64,000 nt of DNA from Ectocarpus siliculosus (Eukaryota; Sar; Phaeophyceae; Ectocarpales; Ectocarpaceae), in NCBI GenBank assembly GCA_000310025.1, contig FN648505.1, positions 47,436 to 111,435 of the forward strand, read 5' to 3'. Numbering within the stretch: position 1 is the stretch's first letter; every line of letters starts with the position of its first letter. The translations under genes were made by a program, and so were the position numbers. This document shows, piece after piece, positions 53,046 through 61,800 of the stretch. Below the pieces are notes generated by a model, which worked only from the letters and a program-made list of their open reading frames with translations, did not search any database and was not told the origin of the DNA.

Positions 53046-54074
53046 CTACTCGTTCGGTGATATTAGCCTCCTCTTATGCCTACCCCACACCGTGCCTTCT
53101 CCTGGCTGCCGCTCGACTCCCTTATCCTTGTCCCCAAGTATACGTGACACCATTCGCGAGTCTTCCGTGTTGTCTACTGTATACGGTTTGTACGCATCAG
53201 ACTTCCACCTTCCTGCTCTCTGGATTACTCTTTCCGAAACATTGCCTCCAGCCGCCAAGGTGGAAGCCCCTCCAATTCGGAGCGAATGTAACGCAAAGTC
53301 TTTTGGATTTCGCCCTGACTTCTCGACAATCTCTCTCAACGCCCGAAGGGCTTGGTCATACTTCAGAACCTTCACTGCACGGCCGCTACGGTATGATGAT
53401 AGCGGCGCATCATCGGGTAACGTTGCATGACATGACAACAGCTCCAACATCAGCGCAACTGCTCCGCCGTCTGCTCTGTACCCCGATTGTGGGCCGTTAA
53501 TCTCATCCCGCGTACGAGCCCTGACCGACCCCGTCTGGTCCTGGTCACCCTTGTGTCCTCTAAAGTGCACCTCTATCTTATCCGCTTCTCGCCATCGGAC
53601 ATACTCCAACTGTTCCTCCCCAGAGAAAAACGCAACATCCCGTCTCGTGAGACAATGTACTGGATGCCCGACCCCGGAACTGTCAGCAAACATTTCGTCC
53701 GACCGAGTGATCAAGAAATAGCTTAAGCTCAAACATAACCACATCACGCGTCCTCCTATTCCCCAAGTGGGAATCATGCTCTCACCCCCTCGCAACATCC
53801 TCCAAGTGATCGGCAATCGAACTCGTTGACGTACCCCGGCGACCGCGTGGGACCTAGAAATGCCCCGAAGTGCACACTTCAGCAACGGCGACGACGTGAC
53901 TATCTCTACATGTGCTTCCACCCTGTGGTGGTACTGCACCGCTGCCAACTTCCCCGATATAGTCCCGGCCTGGTTTCCTTCCGACTCGAAACACCACGCC
54001 GCAAAGTCAATCAAGGCCCACACCATCTCTGTGTGCGGTGACTCTGCGCTCAAGAACTTTTCGTAACCCATCAT
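53046..54074 (-). CDS. Tyrosine recombinase of the YR element
   Basis: 342 residues. The N-terminal part is a helical core-binding domain (MVWALIDFAAWCFES, then LRGISRSHAVAGVRQR). The catalytic part keeps the signature residues: Arg in FLITRSDEMF, His-x-Leu-Arg in LHSLRIGGAST (near 53285), and AGRWKSDAYKPYTV with the nucleophilic Tyr. Enzymes of this type insert a circular copy by site-specific recombination, replacing the DDE integrase. The ATG overlaps the preceding RNase H stop as ATGA, so coupled termination and restart is plausible. The coding end at 53046 is 22 bases from repeat B1. Confidence 0.9.
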   Translation of the reverse strand: MMGYEKFLSAESPHTEMVWALIDFAAWCFESEGNQAGTISGKLAAVQYHHRVEAHVEIVTSSPLLKCALRGISRSHAVAGVRQRVRLPITWRMLRGGESMIPTWGIGGRVMWLCLSLSYFLITRSDEMFADSSGVGHPVHCLTRRDVAFFSGEEQLEYVRWREADKIEVHFRGHKGDQDQTGSVRARTRDEINGPQSGYRADGGAVALMLELLSCHATLPDDAPLSSYRSGRAVKVLKYDQALRALREIVEKSGRNPKDFALHSLRIGGASTLAAGGNVSERVIQRAGRWKSDAYKPYTVDNTEDSRMVSRILGDKDKGVERQPGEGTVWGRHKRRLISPNE

Positions 54075-55579
54075 CCTGCGAAAGACACACCAAGACCGGA
54101 AACCTGACGCGTAAATGCGTTGAGACGAATTCGCAACTGATCGTCCGATGAGCTTGAGGCCAAGACCGCGGAAGTAATGTCCGTGGCTTCTTGGCCCAAG
54201 AGTTGTTCCTGCCAGCGAATATCGGGCCGGTAGGCGTGCAAGTTAACAGCGATTTCATCACGCGTCCATCTCGAAATACCGTCAGCCAAAGTATTATGCA
54301 CGCCTCGGATATGCTTGGCCCGAAACCGCCAACCGCTGCGCATCTCTAAGCACCCTAGCATACGCATAAGTGCTCCCGATCTAGGCTCTTGCGCCCCCCT
54401 GCATTTGTTGACCCAGTGTACAGCACTCATGTTATCTCCCCTCATCAAGATACTCTGCCCCGGGTACTCTGGCCGCGTCCCGGCGTGAACAGTCAACGCC
54501 CACGCCGTCAGCACCATGCCTAGCAGCTCGAACACGTTCACCGACAAATCGTCCCTAGATTCCACGCGGGTGCGAAGGCGAACTCGAACGTCTTCTTCGT
54601 AATCTACCCGCCACCATTGGCCCGTCTCCAAGCAATATCCTCCCATGCCATCCCCGCTCGCATCACTTACTAGAGTCAGGGAAGGCGGCTGCATAAAACA
54701 AGAGAACAGGGGAGCTCCCAATCTAGTGACACCATCGGCTCCCGTGGCCATCTCTACGACGAGTCGCCAAAAACCTAAATCATCGTGGAACTCCGGACCC
54801 AACTCCACGCGCCCATACCGTTTCGTGCGACGGTCAACAACCCCTGACGTGGTTGTGTCTTTCGCCGTGAGTGGCGCTAGCTTCAGCTGGTTCAGAATTC
54901 GGCACACGAAAAACTTGCCAGGCCGGATTACCTCACACAAGTGTAACAGCTTGCCTAGCAAAGATCGTACATCCTTGACTGACGCCGACTGTCGGTCTGT
55001 TGGCCACTCTGCCAGGAGCTCTCGCAGCTGTGCTATTTTCGCTAGTGGAACCGAAATAGTCATGGCCACTGTGTCTATCATCCAGCCCAACATCTCCACG
55101 CGCGTATCCCATGGGGTGGTTTTCTCCTGAGCAAACAGCGGGGGCTCTCCGGAGTCACGGTTACCGAACAAACGAAAGCTGTCAGATGCGAACGATTGGG
55201 ACGCTCGAATGCATCGCCTTCCACCTAGGAAACTCTCCAACTCGACAAATAACGCGTCATCGACATATGTCCTCACCCAAAACTTGTCCCGGAGCCTCCC
55301 TCCGGAACCCGGGGGAAAAACGCACTCGGGAGGCAACTTGGCACGGACCTCGTGTTCTCTTGCCGGCACTACATGTACATGACTTGTGGCTTCGCGTCCC
55401 TCACGCGTGATTTCAGCACTCGAAAAAGACGTGTTGTTGTGTGCGTGTTCCACAGCTGCTGCACATACACCCCACAACGATGGCGAACTAGTCCACCCAA
55501 ATTGCAGGCATCGATCTATTATTACAGAGTTCTCGAACATATAACTGAAAACCGGTGACTTTTTCACCTCCACCGGCAC
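54071..55579 (-). CDS. Reverse transcriptase (C-terminal part) and RNase H of the YR element
   Basis: The frame begins within the RT after a one-base break and contains FGWTSSPSLWGV, the catalytic YVDDALFVE (near 55255) and LGWMIDTVAMTISVP with the later SLLGKLLHL block. RNase H follows with LVSDASGDGMGGY, VNVFELLGMVLTAW (the Glu), MRGDNMSAVHWV, and GVHNTLADGISRW, so its active-site residues are present. This arrangement, without a protease or DDE integrase, is characteristic of DIRS-order elements. The last 60 residues are a linker; stop at 54071. Confidence 0.9.
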   Translation of the reverse strand: MPVEVKKSPVFSYMFENSVIIDRCLQFGWTSSPSLWGVCAAAVEHAHNNTSFSSAEITREGREATSHVHVVPAREHEVRAKLPPECVFPPGSGGRLRDKFWVRTYVDDALFVELESFLGGRRCIRASQSFASDSFRLFGNRDSGEPPLFAQEKTTPWDTRVEMLGWMIDTVAMTISVPLAKIAQLRELLAEWPTDRQSASVKDVRSLLGKLLHLCEVIRPGKFFVCRILNQLKLAPLTAKDTTTSGVVDRRTKRYGRVELGPEFHDDLGFWRLVVEMATGADGVTRLGAPLFSCFMQPPSLTLVSDASGDGMGGYCLETGQWWRVDYEEDVRVRLRTRVESRDDLSVNVFELLGMVLTAWALTVHAGTRPEYPGQSILMRGDNMSAVHWVNKCRGAQEPRSGALMRMLGCLEMRSGWRFRAKHIRGVHNTLADGISRWTRDEIAVNLHAYRPDIRWQEQLLGQEATDITSAVLASSSSDDQLRIRLNAFTRQVSGLGVSFAG

Positions 55580-56310
55580 CTGACGGTATGCACTCTTAGT
55601 TCCATCTTTGCTAGCAGTATGCGGGGAGGAACCGCAACATCACGCACGCCCAGCTTATGCAAATATAAAATGCGCCAGATGACCTCCCGAAGGACATGTC
55701 CGGTCTTACATTCCGGAATTGCTGACGTGTCGGTGTCGTCGTTGACGCCTCGCCCGGCGACAGCGTTGGTCAAATCGTGACATATTCTGACCTTCGACGC
55801 CGACGCAGCAACTGTTATCGGTGACACGCGAATGCCCGGAATGCGACTAGCCGCCTCCCGCGGAAATACAAACGCTCGACCGGCCAGAACGTCCTCCACA
55901 ATTTTTTTCCTGATCTCCACCGAGAATCTACTAGTCGAACTGTGGTTTCCGTACTCTATGGCAGCCCGCATCTCTCCTTGTCCGGTGACCGCTACAGGGG
56001 CTCCCTCGCTGACAATTTGAATCAACAGATCGATATTTGGAAATTCCTTCACGGTACCGAACCACCGCCGAACTTGTGCGGCTTCAACTCGCGGGCAAGG
56101 CAGTGTACGCAATGTTTCAAGCATGCATTCGAAATGCCCATCATTCCTGTCCAGCCATTCCAAATTCAAATCTGCTAAAGTGCCAAATGATCTTCGGATG
56201 GATTGAGAGTCGGTGGCCTGTGCTAACTGCTGTAATGCCACGGCGCATTCATCAAGGCTCTCAATCCCACCTTGCTGTCTCCTCGGCGCCGTCCTCGTCG
56301 GCTCCATCAC
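55564..56310 (-). CDS. Reverse transcriptase, N-terminal part, of the YR element
   Basis: The ATG at 56310 is 73 bases after the Gag stop and in the same frame as the end of Gag. The sequence leads through VRICHDLTNAVAGRGVNDD (the RT fingers block) to LLAKMEL followed by the Tyr-Arg of the catalytic block. The frame is lost there by one missing base near 55595, and coding continues in the frame ending at 54071. At the position of the first catalytic Asp (usually K-x-D) there is Glu, an unexpected change in an otherwise well-preserved RT. Confidence 0.8.
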   Translation of the reverse strand: MMEPTRTAPRRQQGGIESLDECAVALQQLAQATDSQSIRRSFGTLADLNLEWLDRNDGHFECMLETLRTLPCPRVEAAQVRRWFGTVKEFPNIDLLIQIVSEGAPVAVTGQGEMRAAIEYGNHSSTSRFSVEIRKKIVEDVLAGRAFVFPREAASRIPGIRVSPITVAASASKVRICHDLTNAVAGRGVNDDTDTSAIPECKTGHVLREVIWRILYLHKLGVRDVAVPPRILLAKMELRVHTVRCRWR

Positions 56311-56382
56311 AGCACCCTCGGCGGAAGGCGCGCGCGGGTAGCTCGTCGAGGTTGGCCCTGTCGCATGACAGAGCCCGTGTCC

Positions 56383-57874
56383 CTAGTGGCTCTTGGCTCC
56401 GCCTCCACCGCGGCCGCCGCCACCGTTAGAAGATCTGTTGCGGACTCCCCCGCGATCGGTACTACTGCCGCTGGTGCCGTCGCCCCGGCCCCCTTTGCTC
56501 CCCCCGCCACTGCCGTAAGCATCCTTGCCGCGACCCCCAGCCCGTTTGCCACCGCGTTTGTTAGGATCGATAGCATGGACCCATCGGCAATCGCGGGCCG
56601 ATCGACGGCATCCTTCCTCCGAGTTGAAGGCGAAGCAATACTGATTCCCGCCCTTCCTCGCGGCTGTCGCGGCCTTTGACTTGCCCGAACCTGATGTGGA
56701 CGACTGCCGCTGCTGTGGCTGGTTGGATAAGTTGCGGAGGCCGCCAGCGTTGACGTATGCCGTTAGGTCGGGCCACGCCGGCGTGACGACGGCGGGAAAT
56801 TGGGCGGCGGTCGGCGGTGACACGTGTATTTTGGCGAACGTCGTCGCCGCGTCGAAAAGCTCCCCCGCCCAGCAATTGAGGGTCATCGTTGACCAGTCCG
56901 GCCATCATGTCGTAGTTTTCGGCGCTGCGCAGCTTGCTGCGAAACTCGTTGCAGTGCCGTCGCAACATCTTCAGCCCTCGGTCCAGGCCTTTGACCAGGA
57001 CCTCTACGCGTTGGAGGCCCTCGTCGGACATGACGCCCTTCGATATTATCGTCTGGATGGCTTCGATCAAAATCTCAAGGTGCTCTGGCAGGGAGATCCC
57101 TTCCCCGCTGGTGTCGTCCCCGTTCGGCACAAACATACGCATATCGAAGTCGGACAGATTGTTCAGCATCTCCACCACCGGAGCTGACACGTGAGCTACA
57201 CTTCGCAGGGCGGCCTGCATGTTCGTCTTCGACATTCCGACGAACGGAGGCCGCTCCGTGGTGATGAGCCAGGGCTTGATGGCGGCGGGGTTGCGCCACG
57301 CTTTCAGGTCCTCCTTGAAAGCGACCTGCTGAATGTGTCCGGATGAAACGTTCATCGTCACCGTCGCTCGTCCCGCTCCCGCTGACGGCGCAACCGTCCC
57401 CACAATGGCCACCTCGCCGTTCTCCGCGCGAGCTCCCGCTCCCGCGGCGCCCGCCTCCGGCGGATCGGAATCGGGACCCCGACGGACAACGTCGTCGATC
57501 TCGGCCTGGAGCTGTTGGATCGCGCCGTTCCTGCTGGCGACGACTTCCTGGAGGTGTTCGATGACGTCGTCGCGTTCCGCGGTCTGGCGCCGTAGCTCCT
57601 CCAACTCACGGTGGAAACCGTCCATAGTGGCGCGGTCAGTGCCTCCGTCGCCCCCGTCTCTGGGGGACGACCGTGCCCGTGACGGGCGGCCCGCTCCCCG
57701 CTCAGGCGTACGCACTACCGCCCGGGAAGGCCGCCGTGACATGGAGCGCCCATTGGACTTTGCTGCCGCCGCGGCCCTCGACGTAGACCGCCCAGCAGAC
57801 CTGGCCGCCCCCCGCGCACCAGTCCGCCCTCTTCCTGCCGTTCGCCCTTGGCGCGACCTCGTTTCAATAGCCAT
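56383..57874 (-). CDS. gag: Gag of the YR element with CCCH zinc finger
   Basis: The ATG at 57874 opens a basic Arg/Ser/Ala/Gly-rich segment (RSRQGRTAGRGRTGARG), then a coiled coil at about residues 85-130 (ELEELRRQTAERDDVIEHL). A helical middle region follows (AAIKPWLITTERP, LEILIEAIQTI). The frame breaks at a GGGGG run near 56860, and coding continues as LNCWAGELFDAATTF in the frame that ends at 56383. That part has a CCCH zinc finger, CFAFNSEEGCRRSARDCRWVH, and a Gly-rich tail. CCCH fingers bind RNA and are seen in Gag of other DIRS-order elements in protists. Without the break it would be about 495 residues. Confidence 0.8.
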
Positions 57875-57956
57875 CTAAAGCGGTTACAACATGCACGACC
57901 CGCGGTTTCGGAATGCTCAACATTTTGTTGCCTCACAAAATGACTGGTGAACGTGT

Positions 57957-60020
57957 GTGTACATGCAGTTGTTTCGACACATGCTCGACTGCGAGAATCG
58001 CCCAAGGCGACACCTCGAGGGGTACTGCTGTTGTGGCAACAAGCTCACCAACCACGTCCGTCACACACCATTGATGTGTGTGGTTCCGGCATATACCCTG
58101 TCTGCGTGGATCGCTCCTCAAGCGACAACCCTGGTGCGTAATGCTGTTAACAACAAGCCTACCAACCACATGCGACACACACTATTTATGTGTGTGGTTC
58201 CGGCCACAGGTACTCTGTATTTATGCGTGAATCGCTCCTCGAGCAACAACCTTGATAAGTAGCGCTGTTTAACAAACAAGCCTACCCACCACGGCCGCCA
58301 CACACTATCTATGTGTGTCGTCCCGGCATTTATGCCCTCTCTACACAAGCGTGAATTGCCTCGCAGGCAACAACCCCGGTAAATGGCACAGTTGGAACAA
58401 CGAGCCCCCGCCCACGGCCGCCACACACTATTTATGTGTGTGGTTCCGGCATGTGTACTCTGTATTTATGCGTGAATCGCTCCTCGAGCAACAACCTTGG
58501 TAAGTAGCGCTGTTTAACAAACAAGCCTACCCACCACGGCCGCCACACACTATTGATGTGTGTGGTCCCGGCATTCATGCCCTCTGTGCACAAGCGTGAA
58601 TTGCCTCTCGAGCAACAACCTTGGTGAGTAGCGCTGTTGGAACAACAAGCCCACCCACCACGGCCGCCACACACTATTGATGTGTGTGGTCCCGGCATAT
58701 GTACTCTGTATTTATGCGTGGATCGCTCCTCGAGCAACAACCCTGGTAAGTAGCGCTGTTTAACAAACAAGTCACCTACCACGGCCGCCACCCACTATGT
58801 ATGTGTGTGGTCCCGGCATATGTACTCTGTATTTATGCGTGAATTGCTCCTCGAGCAACAACCTTGGTAAGTAGCGCTGTTTAACAAACAAGCCTACCCA
58901 CCACGGCCGCCACACACTATTTATGTGTGTGGTCCCGGCATGTGTACTCTGTATTTATGCGTGGATCGCTCCTCGAGCAACAACCTTGGTAAGTAGCGCT
59001 GTTTAACAAACAAGCCTACCCACCACGGCCGCCACACACTATTGATGTGTGTGGTCCCGGCATTCATACCCTCTGTGCACAAGCGTGAATTGCCTCTCAA
59101 GCAACAACCTTGGTGAGTAGCGCTGTTGGAACAACAAGCCCACCCACCACGGCCGCCACACACTATTTATGTGTGTGGTCCCGGCATATGTACTCTGTAT
59201 TTATGCGTGGATCGCTCCTCGAGCAACAACCCTGGTGAGTAGCGCTGTTTAACAAACAAGTCACCCACCACGGCCGCCACACACTATTTATGTGTGTGGT
59301 CCCGGCATATGTACTCTGTATTTATGCGTGAATTGCTCCTCGAGCAACAACCCTGGTAAGTAGCGCTGTTTAACAAACAAGTCTACCCACCACGGCCGCC
59401 ACACACTATTTATGTGTGTGGTCCCGGCATATGTACTCTGTATGTTATGCGTGAATCGCTTCCAAGCAACCACCTTGATAAGTAGTGCTGTTACCAAACA
59501 AGCCTGCCACCCACGGCCGCCACCCACTATTGATGTGTGTGGTTCCGGTGTATGTACTCTGTTGTTAGGCGTGAATCGCTCCTTGAGCAACAACCCTGGT
59601 AAGTAGCGATGTTTAACAAACAAGCCTGCCACCCACGGCCGCCACCACTCTGGATGTGTGTGGATCCGGTACAGTATGTGCACTCTGTATGTACGCGCCA
59701 CACCCTATGTATGCGTGTGGTTCCGGCATGGATCTCGGTGTCGTGAATTATATGTGGCACTATTGATAATCAAACGTTTCCACCATCACAGCCGCCGCGC
59801 ACTATTTGTGTGTGTGGACCCTGCATTGCTGTAACTCTATTTCGTAATGCCTGTGGAGCGTAGGGTAATTGCCCGAGTTTAACATCCCTTACTAGGTATG
59901 TATCACTGTTGTTGACAATCGCTCCCCCCCTCCCTTACCACCGCCGCCAAACACTTTTTATGTGTTTTGGTTCCGGCAGATTTGTATCTGCGTGAATTGC
60001 GCTAGACGACAACCCTGGTA
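57957..60020. repeat. 122-bp satellite in the leader of the YR element, about 17 copies
   Basis: The marker cggccgcc recurs near 58537, 58660, 58782, 58904, 59027, 59150, 59273, 59394 and 59515, giving a 121-123 bp period. Each unit has a hairpin in which ccacacac and gtgtgtgg flank a short A/T loop, and the block agcaacaaccttggtaagtag. Middle units are nearly identical; those at both ends (near 58000 and 59700-60000) are diverged. There are no unique spacers. Confidence 0.92.
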
Positions 60021-60845
60021 AGCGGCGCGTATCTGAGACCAAATGTGAACCAGATGATTCCATGTTACGCATTGTACTGCTACTCAGAGCCTCTGTGAGT
60101 CGGATTCATGACTTCCAGCATAATGCATATGCATATTGTATGCACATCCACAACGACCATCAATTGGTTTTACCAAACAGCAATTGGTTTGTATACGTGC
60201 GCTGCTGGGCTGTGATCATTTCATGCATGCAATTATGTCGTATGCCAGATGATCCGTATATCTCAGCTGATATGTCTCGGCATGGTATCAGTACACAGCA
60301 GCCCATCATCCAGCATGCCGCACCGAACCAAGGACCCTGGTGATACAGTAGCGTACTTTGAACAAGTAAACAACCAAAAAAACAATTGTTTCCATGTGTT
60401 GCCTCGTGATATTTCGGTGTGTTGCCCTCGTAATTGACATCCATCTCAGCTTGCATGCACTGTGCCGTGTATCCGCGACCATCTCTGCGCCGTAATGGCT
60501 ACGTGCCTGCGAGGACACCGGTCGCGTTTTGTACGTCAGCTGGCGAATTGGCGTGTGCCTCCATGTATGCACCCATGCTCAAATTAAAATTCCCGCCGCC
60601 TGCGATCACCCCAGCAACCCAACGGCAGAGGTGGAACAATCGCGACTGGATCGCTACCAGTATTACACCCAACGTGCATCGGATCCTATCGACCCACACA
60701 TATCGACCCACTCGTACCGTTCAGTGGTGTGCACACGCGTCGGTACTCCCGGCGTTCCTCTAGCACCGCGATGGAGCAGCGCTCTCCCTCGTACAACTGC
60801 TGCTGCTGTTGGGCGGCCCTCTCGGGTCCCCACGGCTCGCTGATT
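60021..60845 (-). other. Remaining leader of the YR element
   Basis: Non-coding sequence between repeat A1 and the satellite. No supported open frame. Confidence 0.6.
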
Positions 60846-61142
60846 GAAAGACCAAACTTGTTTGCCGCTCCTCCAGCTGGCAAACCACTCGAAGCCCTCA
60901 CAGTGTCCACCTCGCTCCTTGTCTCTGCGTTGCTCTCTCTAGACTAGTCCTCGTAAGACTTTGTGTGAACACCTAGCTTCGATAGAGTGCCGAGGTGGTG
61001 GCTACTCCCCTGCTCCCGCTTGGGAGGGGACCCCGTATTTCCGTAGCAATTTATGCATACCCTAACAACGACGTTACAAATTCGACTACTTTCAATAAAC
61101 CTTGATTTGTTTCCGTCTGCTCCTACAACAAATCTCCCCTTT
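60846..61142 (-). repeat. Split direct repeat A1 (element 5' end)
   Basis: 297 bp, by eye identical to 52531-52827. Its outer end abuts host repeat R at ttttatttc. Confidence 0.92.
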
Positions 61143-61354
61143 TATTTCTAACTTCCTACCACAAAAGATAGTCCACAGTTTGCAAACGGCGACTACATTT
61201 GTTTGTTGTGTTGTTTGTTGTTGCTGAGCCCACATCAGATATCACCGTTCGAGACACATCATGCCTGACAGCCTGCGGTGGACCAGAGGGACGAGAGTGA
61301 GTGTCTTTCGAGAGTTAATGCGTTGTCTCTCTCCGCTCTCCTCTTTTAGTCTAC

Positions 61355-61445
<91 letters not shown>

Positions 61446-61800
61446 TCTCGCCTTTCGCCGGTGGGGTTATGACAACATCGAACGTCAACCGCAGTCGTTT
61501 TGCTTCTCGCTGAGGTTAGAGGCTCCCCGTTCATCCGGCTGCTGCATGTGAAGCGATGGGCGCTGCCTCTTTATGTCAAGCAATGAACTTGGGGCCCTAG
61601 CTAATGTTTGCTGTATATGCAGTGCTATAGGAGAGCTTCCAGTAGTTCAGGGCGAGCAGCGACGGTGGTTTTACTGCGCTCTCTTTTGCCTCTTCCCTGA
61701 AGCCTGTCGCGGCTGGCTCTCTTGTTCTCGCTTCTTTCTTTTTGATGGTTTTCATGCTTTGATAATTGTTTTTGGGGTCTCCCGGTTCCTATGTGCTCAT
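61143..61800. repeat. Repeat R copy 2, right piece
   Basis: Aligns with about 36102-36690 of the uninterrupted copy: taccacaaaagatagtccacag against accacaaaggaaaaaaagtctccacag, gttgctgagcccacatc, accagagggacgagagtgagtg and tgtcgcggctgg. It contains a long CT tract not present in the other copy. Confidence 0.75.
61362..61440. repeat. CT microsatellite, about 39 repeats
   Basis: An uninterrupted run of alternating C and T inside repeat R. The corresponding place in the other copy (36335-36345) has only ccctctcgg. Confidence 0.95.

Larger units (their letters stand above)
52268..61142 (-). mobile_element. Complete tyrosine-recombinase retrotransposon (Ngaro/PAT type), 8.9 kb
   Basis: Read leftward: repeat A1 (61142-60846), satellite-bearing leader, Gag (57874-56383), RT and RNase H (56310-54071), tyrosine recombinase (54074-53046), B1 (53024-52825), A2 (52827-52531), B2 (52467-52268). 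The order A1-ORFs-B1-A2-B2 is the split direct repeat of Ngaro and PAT elements, which integrate through a circular form without target duplication. A1 and A2 look identical and B1 and B2 differ at one base, so it is young. I see no adenine methylase or SGNH hydrolase. No flanking duplication is seen, as expected, and the interrupted host repeat R resumes on both sides. Confidence 0.92.

Noticed and set aside
57957-60020. CRISPR-like regularly spaced repeats
   Set aside because: The whole 122-bp unit is repeated with no unique spacers, and the array lies in a eukaryotic retrotransposon.
52268-61142. Classification as DIRS1 with inverted terminal repeats
   Set aside because: The four terminal repeats are in direct orientation in the split A/B arrangement, and no inverted pair was found.
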